Positions 7,698 through 13,883 of a DNA stretch of 31,580 bases are shown in pieces. A program made the translations under genes and the position numbers. Positions within the stretch are counted from its first letter, which is position 1. Each line of letters begins with the position of its first letter. Origin of the DNA: Spirochaetota bacterium (GTDB taxonomy: Bacteria; Spirochaetota; Spirochaetia; Treponematales; Breznakiellaceae); assembly GCA_023406985.1 (NCBI GenBank), contig JAEXTK010000134.1:1-31580 (forward strand). The letters run 5' to 3'. The notes under the pieces were generated by a model, which was not told the DNA's origin, did not search any database, and saw nothing but the letters and a program-made list of their open reading frames with translations.

Positions 7698-8887
7698 GGG
7701 GCGCGCGGGTCGACGCGAGCGGCCTCCTGCTGGCGGCGATGATCGCGCTGCTCATCGCCGGCTTCGCGGCGGTATACTTTTCCATCCGATCCAATCCCGT
7801 GGAAGAGGCCCTCTCCGGCGACCGGATCGTCAACGTCCTCATCGTGTTGGAGAAGGAAGGGAAGCCGCTCGGGACCTTCGTCCTCATGTATTATCCGGAG
7901 ACCAAGCGCTCGGCCCTCTTCGACGTGCCCGCTCACCTCGGACTCATCATCCCCGCGCTCGGTCGGGTGGACCGCATCGACGCCCTGTACGATCCCCGGA
8001 AGATCGCGCCCTACCGCGCGCAGGTGGGCGAGGTGCTCGGCATCGACATTCCCTTCTCGATAGTATTCGACCTCGCTTCCCTGCGGGATACGGTCGACCT
8101 CCTCGGCGGCGTCGAGCTTTTCATCACCGATCCGGTGGAGGTCTACGATTCCTCGCCGCCGGTCTTCCTGCCCGCCGGCGCGGTGACGCTCGACGGCGAC
8201 AAGGCGGTGCTCTACGGCTCGTACGAGCTGTCCGAGGAAGACGAGGCGGAGATCGTAGCGCGTCGCCAGCGCCTCGTTCTCGCGGTCATGAAGCGGCTCG
8301 GCGAGCGCCACGCGTACGTGCGCTCGCCGTCGGTGTGGTCCGTCTTCCACACGCTGCCGCGGACCAACCTGAATAACCGGTCCTTTGCCCATCTGCTCAC
8401 CGAACTGTCCGGAGTGAATACCGACCGGATCGCCGTACAGCGCATCGGCGGTAACCTCAAGGAGGTGTCGGGGCAGGCACTCCTGTTCCCCTATTACGAC
8501 GGGAGCCTCATCAAGGATATCGTCAAGCAGTCGCTCGCCTCCCTGTCCCGCACGGGCGAGGGCGGATCTTCCGAGCGGGTCTATACCGTCGAGGTCCTCA
8601 ACGGGACGCTGAGCGTCGGCCTCGCCCGGAAGACCGCGGAACTCCTCCAGGGTTTCGGCTACGATACCGTGACGGTGGGCAACGCGGAACGAAGCGATTA
8701 CGAGCATACGGAAATAATCGACCGGTCGGGAGATGCTGCAGCCGCCCGGGTTTTTGCGGACGTGATTCGATGCGAATCGATCCGTTCCGAACAGAGCGCG
8801 GCCACCGATGGATCCTCGTTTGAGGGCGTGGCCGATTTCACCATTATCGTCGGGAAGGATTTTGATGGAAGATATGTCGTCCGCTAA
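7694..8887 (+). CDS. LytR-CpsA-Psr family membrane protein with LytR_C domain
   Basis: The 397-aa product has one N-terminal membrane segment (about residues 9-30) and an extracytoplasmic LCP domain (about 45-250) with family-like stretches such as VLIVLEKEGKPLGTFVLMYYPE and DLLGGVELFITDPV. A LytR_C-type domain follows from about residue 296 (YTVEVLNGTLSVGLARKTAELLQGFGYD). LCP enzymes attach polymers to peptidoglycan in Gram-positives; the role in a diderm spirochaete is not established. ATG 7694 overlaps the nadD stop as ATGA, with GGGAGGA upstream. The 3' end overlaps rsfS by 23 nt, so nadD-yqeK, this gene and rsfS are coupled. Confidence 0.82.
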   Translation: MRGARVDASGLLLAAMIALLIAGFAAVYFSIRSNPVEEALSGDRIVNVLIVLEKEGKPLGTFVLMYYPETKRSALFDVPAHLGLIIPALGRVDRIDALYDPRKIAPYRAQVGEVLGIDIPFSIVFDLASLRDTVDLLGGVELFITDPVEVYDSSPPVFLPAGAVTLDGDKAVLYGSYELSEEDEAEIVARRQRLVLAVMKRLGERHAYVRSPSVWSVFHTLPRTNLNNRSFAHLLTELSGVNTDRIAVQRIGGNLKEVSGQALLFPYYDGSLIKDIVKQSLASLSRTGEGGSSERVYTVEVLNGTLSVGLARKTAELLQGFGYDTVTVGNAERSDYEHTEIIDRSGDAAAARVFADVIRCESIRSEQSAATDGSSFEGVADFTIIVGKDFDGRYVVR

Positions 8888-9236
8888 GGCGGCGGAGAGC
8901 GCCGTGGCGATCGGGAAGCTGTTGGCCGATCACAAGGGAATCGACGTCGTGGTCATGGATCTTACGGGCCTCAACGCCTGGACGGATTATTTCGTGATCG
9001 CGACCGTAACGAGTTCGACCCACCTCAAGGGCCTCCAGAAACACGTGAAGGACTACGCGTCGGAAGCCGGCGTGGATATCCTGCGTCGGCAGCGCAAGGT
9101 CGCCGCCGACGATGAATGGAACCTCATCGACATGGGGGCAATCGTGGTGCACCTCATGACGGCCAGGTCGCGTTCGTTCTACGAACTGGAACGGCTTTGG
9201 AGCCCCGCCGCCACCCTCTGGCGAGCCGGGTCGTAA
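8865..9236 (+). CDS. rsfS: ribosomal silencing factor RsfS
   Basis: The 123-aa product is an RsfS/Iojap protein, which binds L14 of the 50S subunit and blocks subunit joining in starvation. Family hallmarks are KGIDVVVMDLTGLNAWTDYFVIATVTSSTHLKGL in the first half and WNLIDMGAIVVHLMTARSRSFYELERLW near the end. I chose ATG 8865 because GGGAAGGA (8852-8859) lies 5 nt upstream; a second ATG at 8874 is possible. The reading frame stays open upstream to 8808, but that part lies wholly inside the LCP gene. It is the last gene before a strong terminator. Confidence 0.95.
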   Translation: MEDMSSAKAAESAVAIGKLLADHKGIDVVVMDLTGLNAWTDYFVIATVTSSTHLKGLQKHVKDYASEAGVDILRRQRKVAADDEWNLIDMGAIVVHLMTARSRSFYELERLWSPAATLWRAGS

Positions 9237-9263
9237 GCGCGGCCGGCGCGCGTCCCATAAAAA

Positions 9264-9299
9264 AGGGATCGCCTTCGGGCGATCCCTCTCGTTTTCTGT
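9264..9299. terminator. bidirectional rho-independent terminator between rsfS and the acidic-protein gene
   Basis: A perfect 10-bp stem, AGGGATCGCC (9264-9273) and GGCGATCCCT (9278-9287), closes on a UUCG tetraloop. On the plus strand CTCGTTTTCT follows. On the minus strand the run of six A at 9259-9264 reads as a T tract. It therefore serves the convergent rsfS (+) and the acidic gene (-). Confidence 0.9.
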
Positions 9300-9326
9300 C
9301 CATCGCGGCCCGGCCGCGTTCAGCGA

Positions 9327-9659
9327 TCACTCGTCGAAATCGTCGTAGTCGACGTCTTCCTCGTAATCGAAATCCTCTTCCTCTTCCTCGTCGTCGCCGA
9401 AATCGTCCTCTTCCTCGTCTTCGTCCTCGAAGTCGTCTTCTTCTTCTTCATCCTCGTCTTCGAAGTCGTCCTCGAAGTCGTCGTCGAAATCTTCGTCCTC
9501 ATCCATGTCGTCGAAGTCCTCGTCCTCTTCGTCCTCTTCATCCTCGAAGTCGTCCTCAAAGTCATCGTCGAAGGCGAAGGGAAGGGGCTCACTCGACTCG
9601 AAGAACGCGGGAGCGAGTTCGAGTTGTTCGTCGGCAAGGAAGGGCTGGAAGGGAACCAT
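9327..9659 (-). CDS. hyperacidic Asp/Glu/Phe-repeat protein of unknown function
   Basis: A 110-aa protein that I do not recognise. The first ~30 residues are ordinary and hydrophobic (MVPFQPFLADEQLELAPAFF). Residues 31-110 are almost only Asp, Glu and aromatics: 65 of 80 are acidic and the rest are mainly Phe or Tyr. There is no Lys, Arg, His or Cys in the whole protein. Phe recurs at 34, 38, 49, 58, 62, 66, 77, 87, 97 and 108. The 11-mer DDDFEDDFEDE occurs at 31-41 and 59-69. The gene looks real: GGAG lies 8 nt upstream of the ATG, TTGACA opens its promoter and a terminator follows. Possible roles are nucleic-acid mimic, histone-like or ribosomal chaperone, or metal binder; none is demonstrated. 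Acidic tails such as that of RNA polymerase delta are only a compositional analogy. Confidence 0.8.
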   Translation of the reverse strand: MVPFQPFLADEQLELAPAFFESSEPLPFAFDDDFEDDFEDEEDEEDEDFDDMDEDEDFDDDFEDDFEDEDEEEEDDFEDEDEEEDDFGDDEEEEEDFDYEEDVDYDDFDE

Positions 9660-9694
9660 GGTTTTCTCCGTCTGATCGCTGGAATTTCCCTTGA

Positions 9695-9724
9695 AACATA
9701 AGGGAGAGCTTCCGCATCTGTCAA
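9695..9724 (-). promoter_or_regulatory. sigma70-type promoter of the acidic-protein gene
   Basis: On the minus strand the consensus -35 TTGACA (9724-9719) and a -10 box TATGTT (9700-9695) are separated by 18 bp. The expected start is near 9688, giving a leader of about 28 nt with CGGAGA before the ATG at 9659. No terminator is apparent between cheX and this gene, so some transcription may also come from cheX. Confidence 0.65.
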
Positions 9725-9780
9725 CAGGTTTTCGCGGGGAATCTGCGCGCAGTCCGGGCGAACGACCTGCCGACGTCCCT

Positions 9781-10260
9781 TTACAAGGTCTTGCTGTTCT
9801 TGAGGGCTACGATGCAGTGGAACCGACCGAATTGGCCCCGCGCCGAGAATACGCAGCGGTCATCGGCCTCGGGGAGCGCGGCGCCGACGCCCGACCCCGT
9901 GATGATCGTGGGCGGGGTGACCATGCAGTCGATGCCCGAATCCGCGAGCGCCGCCATGGCCCGGCCGGCGAGTTGATTGGCCATCTCCGCGATGGCCGCC
10001 TTGCGGTAGCGCGCGTCTTCCTCGTTTTGCATCCCGAGATGGCCGGTGAGGTGCTCGACGAACGAGGACGCGTCCTCGGAACGGAAGCGGATCATGAAAT
10101 GACCGCGCAGGGAGCCGACGATGCCGGTCATGGCAAGTATGTCGTCGCCGTCGCCGCCCGGCAGCCTCCGGTTCTCCGTGATGCGAATGCCCTTGAAGCC
10201 GATTTCGCCAAGCACGAGCTTGGCCGCGGCCATGAATGAAGCGCGTACGGTTGATTCCAC
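9781..10260 (-). CDS. cheX: CheX-type chemotaxis phosphatase
   Basis: The 159-aa product resembles CheX/CheC-family proteins, which remove phosphate from CheY-P. The family's ExxN catalytic signature is E92-M-A-N95, in the context AIAEMANQLAGRAMA, and the flanking length matches a single-domain CheX. In Treponema and Borrelia cheX lies in the cheA operon; here it is alone on the reverse strand, about 9 kb from cheA. The start is GTG 10260: the -10 box TATACT ends 6 nt before it and there is no Shine-Dalgarno sequence, so translation is probably leaderless. An alternative is ATG at residue 10 (about 10233), which lacks a clear ribosome-binding site. Confidence 0.8.
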   Translation of the reverse strand: MESTVRASFMAAAKLVLGEIGFKGIRITENRRLPGGDGDDILAMTGIVGSLRGHFMIRFRSEDASSFVEHLTGHLGMQNEEDARYRKAAIAEMANQLAGRAMAALADSGIDCMVTPPTIITGSGVGAALPEADDRCVFSARGQFGRFHCIVALKNSKTL

Positions 10261-10266
10261 GATGAC

Positions 10267-10295
10267 AGTATAGGGCGCGCCCGAATGGGCGTCAA
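10267..10295 (-). promoter_or_regulatory. sigma70-type promoter of cheX (leaderless)
   Basis: On the minus strand TTGACG (10295-10290) and TATACT (10272-10267) have the ideal 17-bp spacer. Only 6 nt separate the -10 from GTG 10260. The spacer contains the inverted repeat CGCCC-GAAT-GGGCG (10278-10291), which could be an operator or chance in GC-rich DNA. It is divergent from the ispE promoter, with 12 bp between the two -35 boxes. Confidence 0.75.
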
Positions 10296-10307
10296 CGTAG
10301 GGGCGTC

Positions 10308-10335
10308 TTTACAAAAGCCCGTATATCGGTATAAT
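10308..10335 (+). promoter_or_regulatory. sigma70-type promoter of ispE
   Basis: TTTACA (10308-10313) and the consensus TATAAT (10330-10335) are separated by 16 bp. The start is expected near 10341-10343, only 5-7 nt before ATG 10348, so the ispE leader is too short for a Shine-Dalgarno interaction. Confidence 0.75.
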
Positions 10336-10347
10336 TCGTAATCGACC

Positions 10348-11250
10348 ATGCGGGATGGTATTGTCGTTGCGGCGCCGTGCAAGATCAATCTCCATCTCCG
10401 TGTGCTCGACCGTCGCGCCGATGGCTTCCACGAATTGGAAAGCGTCTTCCAGGCGCTCTCCTTCGGCGACGAGCTCAGGTTCGAATCTTTGAAAGAACGT
10501 TCCGTGTGCGACCTCCGTATGGAAGGTCCGGTGCCGCCGGAGCGTAATATCGTATTCAAGGCGATCGCCGCCTTCAGGTTCCTCACCGCCTATGACGGCG
10601 GGCTCCGGGTGACCGTCGACAAGCGCACCCCGATGGGGGCCGGGCTGGGAGGGGGATCCTCGGACGCCGCCGCCGCCCTCATGGCGCTCGACGCGCTCGC
10701 CGGTACGGCCCTGGACCGCGCGGCCCTCCAGGGCCTCGCGGCCGGTCTCGGCAGCGACGTTCCCTTTTTCCTGGACGGGGGAACGGCCATGGTGTTCGGA
10801 CGGGGCGAGCGGGTCGTGCCGGCGGACGGGCGGACCGACTACGCGGTCGTACTCGTGAACCCGGGCTTCCCGAGCGAGACCGCCCGCGCCTTTCGGTTGC
10901 TCGACGCCGTGCGGTCGGACTCCGGCGCGGTAGCGCGGGCTCCGCTCGGATCGGCGGAACTCGAAAAGGCACTCGCGGGTAGACCGGCGGATTGGCCCTT
11001 CGCCAACGATTTCCTGCCCGTCTTGTCCCGCGCTTCGGACCGGGAGGCGGATGCGTACCGGCGGATGTTGGCGGATCTCCGCGGCTGCGGGGCCGAGTTC
11101 GCGGACCTTTCCGGGTCCGGCTCCACCTGTTTCGGCGTGTTCTCCGATCGATCCGCGGCGGAAAAGGCCGTTTTTAGCCTTTCTCCCGTCTGGAAATTCG
11201 TGCAAATCGCGCTTCCTCTTGCGCGCACAGGCTTTACAGTATTACAATAG
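10348..11250 (+). CDS. ispE: 4-diphosphocytidyl-2-C-methyl-D-erythritol kinase
   Basis: The 300-aa product is a GHMP-family kinase of the non-mevalonate (MEP) isoprenoid pathway and phosphorylates CDP-ME. It shows the IspE start PCKINLHLRVLDRRADGFHELESVF, the ATP-binding glycine-rich loop PMGAGLGGGSSDAAAAL and, near the C terminus, DLSGSGSTCFGVF, the third GHMP motif. The length is typical. The organism therefore probably makes isoprenoids by the MEP route. It is transcribed divergently from cheX, and the spoVG promoter overlaps its last codons. Confidence 0.95.
   Translation: MRDGIVVAAPCKINLHLRVLDRRADGFHELESVFQALSFGDELRFESLKERSVCDLRMEGPVPPERNIVFKAIAAFRFLTAYDGGLRVTVDKRTPMGAGLGGGSSDAAAALMALDALAGTALDRAALQGLAAGLGSDVPFFLDGGTAMVFGRGERVVPADGRTDYAVVLVNPGFPSETARAFRLLDAVRSDSGAVARAPLGSAELEKALAGRPADWPFANDFLPVLSRASDREADAYRRMLADLRGCGAEFADLSGSGSTCFGVFSDRSAAEKAVFSLSPVWKFVQIALPLARTGFTVLQ
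11219..11248 (+). promoter_or_regulatory. sigma70-type promoter of spoVG
   Basis: TTGCGC (11219-11224) and TACAAT (11243-11248) have an 18-bp spacer, both lying inside the 3' end of ispE. The start near 11255 would give a leader of about 40 nt ending with AAGAGGAG upstream of ATG 11294. It probably also drives tRNA-Gln and rplY. Confidence 0.55.
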
Positions 11251-11293
11251 TTCAGCATCTCATCCTGGGGCCGAAAAAAAGAGGAGAAGCGCC

Positions 11294-11575
11294 ATGGAGA
11301 TCACCGACATCAGGATACGCAAGGTGGCCAGTGAGGGGAAACTTAAGGCATACGTCACGGTTACCTTTGACGACTGCTTTGTTGTCCATAATGTGAAGAT
11401 CATCGAAGGGAAGAGCGGTATCTTCATTGCGATGCCGAGCAGGAAGACTCGCGCAGGCGAGTATAAGGATGTGGCCCATCCCATCCACCCCGAATTCCGA
11501 TCGGCGCTCCAGAAAAAAATACTTGATGTGTACGATTCGGGTAACGTACAGGACGATCCCGATTTGGATGTGTGA
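11294..11575 (+). CDS. spoVG: SpoVG-family nucleic-acid-binding regulator
   Basis: The 93-aa product is full length for SpoVG and has the family's conserved start MEITDIRIRKV, the central VHNVKIIEGKSGIFIAMPSRKT and the DVAHPIHPEFR stretch. SpoVG proteins of Borrelia, Listeria and Staphylococcus bind DNA or RNA and regulate other genes; spirochaetes do not sporulate, so the name is historical. AAGAGGAG (about 11279-11286) is an excellent ribosome-binding site for ATG 11294; the frame is open further upstream but that overlaps ispE. Eleven bases separate its stop from tRNA-Gln. Confidence 0.96.
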   Translation: MEITDIRIRKVASEGKLKAYVTVTFDDCFVVHNVKIIEGKSGIFIAMPSRKTRAGEYKDVAHPIHPEFRSALQKKILDVYDSGNVQDDPDLDV

Positions 11576-11586
11576 TTGAGTTGAAT

Positions 11587-11658
11587 TGGGACGTCGGCAA
11601 GCGGTAAGCCCCCGGGTTTTGATCCCGGTATTCGCAGGTTCGAATCCTGCCGTCCCAG
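11587..11658 (+). tRNA. tRNA-Gln (anticodon UUG)
   Basis: A 72-nt cloverleaf. The acceptor stem TGGGACG (11587-11593) pairs perfectly with CGTCCCA (11651-11657), with G11658 as discriminator. The anticodon arm CCGGG-TTTTGAT-CCCGG presents TTG. The T arm GCAGG-TTCGAAT-CCTGC is perfect. The 3' CCA is not encoded and must be added. It lies 11 nt after spoVG and 99 nt before rplY with no terminator between, so it is probably cut out of a mixed mRNA-tRNA transcript. Confidence 0.97.
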
Positions 11659-11695
11659 GTTGTTACGCTCTCTTGAGCACGTACGTTCCGGTTCC

Positions 11696-11738
11696 GCATG
11701 TTTCATGCAGCGGCCGAGTTCATATCGCGAAGCTCGCG
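11696..11738 (+). other. two small hairpins in the rplY leader
   Basis: GCATG-TTT-CATGC (11696-11708) and CGCGA-AGC-TCGCG (11726-11738) are perfect short inverted repeats between the tRNA and the ribosome-binding site AAGGAG (11745-11750). They could help tRNA processing or L25 autoregulation; this is only a structural suggestion. Confidence 0.35.
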
Positions 11739-11757
11739 TTAGGTAAGGAGAATCTTC

Positions 11758-12423
11758 ATGGATCAGGTAGTTTTCGCGGCCCGTAAACGGGCTGATACGG
11801 GCTCGCGGAGCGCGTCCCGCCTCCGGAATTCGGGCCGGGTGCCCGCCGTCGTCTATGGGCGCAAGGGCGAAGCCCTGTCCTTGGAACTCGATGCGCTCGA
11901 ATTCGCCAAGGGAATCCGCGGGATCTCCGAGAGTACGATAGTCAAGATCGATGTCGATGGCGTGAGCCACGAGGCCTTCGTGAAGGATACCCAGCGGGAT
12001 ATCCTCACCGGGAAGGTTCTGCACGTCGATTTCTATGAGGTCGAGAGCGACCGCCTCGTTCGCGCCAAGGTGCCCCTGCATATCAAGGGCGTCGCCGTGG
12101 GCACGCGCGAGGGCGGCATCATGGAGAATCCGACCCACGAGCTCGAGGTGGAGTGCTTCCCGCGGCATCTTCCCGAGAGCATCGACGTGGACGTCAGCGA
12201 GCTCAAGGCCAACCAGTCCATCCACGTGCGCGACCTCAAGCTGGCCGCCGAGGTTCGCGTCCTGACCGGCGGCGACCACGTCGTCGCCCTCGTCAAGTAC
12301 GCGAAGATGGAAGCCGAGGCCGCTCCGGAGGCTGAAGCCGCGGCTGCTGCCCCCGCCGCCGGCGCCGCTCCCGCCGCGGGCGCCGCTCCCGCAGCCGGCG
12401 CTGCCCCCGCCGCCAAGGCCTAA
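11758..12423 (+). CDS. rplY: 50S ribosomal protein L25 (Ctc/TL5 form)
   Basis: The 221-aa product is the long, two-domain L25 that binds 5S rRNA. The N-terminal L25 domain (about 1-93) includes GSRSASRLRNSGRVPAVVYG; the C-terminal TL5-type beta domain (about 95-185) includes NPTHELEVECFPRHLPESI. It ends in a disordered Ala/Pro tail (about 188-221) with three exact PAAGAA repeats at 199-216, unusual among ribosomal proteins although Ala/Pro tails do occur in long L25 forms. AAGGAG lies 7 nt before ATG 11758. It sits between tRNA-Gln and a terminator. Confidence 0.95.
   Translation: MDQVVFAARKRADTGSRSASRLRNSGRVPAVVYGRKGEALSLELDALEFAKGIRGISESTIVKIDVDGVSHEAFVKDTQRDILTGKVLHVDFYEVESDRLVRAKVPLHIKGVAVGTREGGIMENPTHELEVECFPRHLPESIDVDVSELKANQSIHVRDLKLAAEVRVLTGGDHVVALVKYAKMEAEAAPEAEAAAAAPAAGAAPAAGAAPAAGAAPAAKA
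12352..12405 (+). repeat. 18-bp tandem repeat encoding PAAGAA x3 in rplY
   Basis: Three 18-bp units, each encoding Pro-Ala-Ala-Gly-Ala-Ala, are followed by a partial fourth (PAA). The units differ at synonymous positions, so they are not very recent copies. Confidence 0.85.
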
Positions 12424-12443
12424 GTATCAACCGCTCGAACGAT

Positions 12444-12484
12444 CGGCCGTCCGTTCCGTGGGGAGCGGACGGCCGTTCCTTTTT
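12444..12484 (+). terminator. rho-independent terminator after rplY
   Basis: A perfect 10-bp stem, CGGCCGTCCG (12444-12453) with CGGACGGCCG (12466-12475), has a 12-nt loop and is followed by TTCCTTTTT. It ends the spoVG-tRNA-rplY transcript. The T run ends 7 nt before the tilS ATG, so tilS is expressed by read-through or from a promoter overlapping this element. Confidence 0.9.
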
Positions 12485-12491
12485 GGGGGCG

Positions 12492-13883
12492 ATGACGGAC
12501 CCTTTTGAAGCCGCGGTGGCGGAGGCCTTGGGTCGATGTCGGCACGGCGTCCTGCTCGCCGCAGTCTCCGGCGGGGCCGATTCCACCGCCATGCTGGTCG
12601 CGGCCGCGGCGCTCCGCGCCCGGTTCGGCTACGTCCTCCACTGCCTGCACGTCGATCACGGTATCCGCAGCGAAGCCGAGTGCGGCGCCGATGCCGCCTT
12701 CGTCCGATCCGTCTGCGATTCCCTCGCGGTGCCCTGCACCGTGGTAACGATCGGCCGCGGCGCCATCCGCGCGGCCGCCGAGGCCGACGGCTCGGGCCTG
12801 GAGGCCGCGGCGCGGGAGGCGCGCCACGCGGCCTGGACCGAGGAGGCCCGCAGACTGGGCGCGGGCCGCGTACTCGTTGCGCACACCGCGGACGATCGGT
12901 TGGAAACGGCGCTCATCCGCTTTCTCAGGGGGGCCGGTCCCGCCGGACTCGCCGCGATGGCTGAGGATCGCGGGCTCGTCTTCAGGCCGCTCCTTTCGCG
13001 GAAACGCGCGGAGGTCCTGGAGTACCTCGGCCGGAGGAAGATGACCTTCAGGACGGACTCCACCAACGCCGACCCCGCCCATTTCCGTAACCGCGTGCGG
13101 CTCAAACTGGTTCCTCTCTTGGATGCCGAATTTCCGCATTGGCGCGGGGCCGTCGCGGCGCTCGCCGAAACCCAAGCCGAAGCGGCCGCCTTCATATCCG
13201 CGGAGAGCGCCGCCCGTGTGGCATGGCGGGGAGAGGATCTTTTGTCCACGGACGCGGCCTCCTTTTTCGCCCAGAGCGAGATCGTGAGGCAGGAGGCCGT
13301 CTACGCGGCGGTGGACCGGCTCGCGGCCGTTCAAGGATGCGCCGACGTCGTCTCCGCCGACGCCGTATCCCGGCGCAAGGCCGAGCCGCGGCGCGCGGCC
13401 CTCCGGTCCTTCACGGGAGGGCTCGCGGCCGCGGCCGATCTCGGCGCCTACCGGGTCGAGCGCGCGGATGGCCGCGTGCGCGTGGAACGCTGGCGCGCCC
13501 CCGGCGCGAGAAGGGGTTTCGCCGTCGTGGTCCGCGAGCCGGGCGATTATCGCGCGGGAGCCTTCGTCGTCGGGACGGGGGAGCGGCTCGGGCGCGAGAG
13601 AGGGTTTACGGCCCGCCTTCCTTTCGTCCTGCGCAGCGCGTCGGCCGAGGACCGCATCGCGACCGGCGGAAAAAAGATGGCGGTGGTCCAGAAAGCCGTC
13701 GGGGAAGGGGCCTCCAGAGCCGACGATGTCGTCGTCGCCGAAGACGCGCTCGGTATCGCGGCCGCCTTCTATCCGGGGAACGGAGGCGCCCAACTCCTGC
13801 TCCGCGAGGGCCGAAACGAAGGGGCGGGCTATGCGGATTTCATTTTCTTTTCTATATTGATCGAACGGGGGTACTATGCCTAA
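12492..13883 (+). CDS. tilS: tRNA(Ile)-lysidine synthase
   Basis: The 463-aa product is an N-type ATP pyrophosphatase that converts the C34 wobble base of tRNA-Ile(CAU) to lysidine. The PP-loop SGGADSTAM is near residue 25. Other family stretches are LHVDHGIRSEA, LVAHTADDRLET, FLRGAGPAGLAAM and FRTDSTNADPAHFRNRVRLKLVPLL. The C-terminal third is Arg/Ala rich and corresponds to the substrate-binding domains. I chose ATG 12492, preceded by GGGGG; a TTG at 12483 sits in the terminator T run. The 3' end overlaps ftsH by 8 nt. In many bacteria hpt lies between tilS and ftsH; here it is absent. Confidence 0.94.
   Translation: MTDPFEAAVAEALGRCRHGVLLAAVSGGADSTAMLVAAAALRARFGYVLHCLHVDHGIRSEAECGADAAFVRSVCDSLAVPCTVVTIGRGAIRAAAEADGSGLEAAAREARHAAWTEEARRLGAGRVLVAHTADDRLETALIRFLRGAGPAGLAAMAEDRGLVFRPLLSRKRAEVLEYLGRRKMTFRTDSTNADPAHFRNRVRLKLVPLLDAEFPHWRGAVAALAETQAEAAAFISAESAARVAWRGEDLLSTDAASFFAQSEIVRQEAVYAAVDRLAAVQGCADVVSADAVSRRKAEPRRAALRSFTGGLAAAADLGAYRVERADGRVRVERWRAPGARRGFAVVVREPGDYRAGAFVVGTGERLGRERGFTARLPFVLRSASAEDRIATGGKKMAVVQKAVGEGASRADDVVVAEDALGIAAAFYPGNGGAQLLLREGRNEGAGYADFIFFSILIERGYYA

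Noticed and set aside
9327..9569. Tandem DNA repeat or CRISPR-like array on the plus strand
   Set aside because: The GAA/GTC-rich repetition is explained by Asp, Glu and Phe codons; there are no regular spacers.
9320..9724. 134-codon Thr/Arg/Lys-rich minus-strand frame at the acidic gene
   Set aside because: It is a shifted frame of the same repetitive DNA. The acidic frame has the correctly placed Shine-Dalgarno sequence, and its repeat shows only synonymous changes.
13840..13876. Strong promoter for ftsH at TATATT 13853-13858
   Set aside because: The -10 is plausible, but the hexamer 17 bp upstream (TATGCG) is a poor -35, so I mention it only in the ftsH entry.
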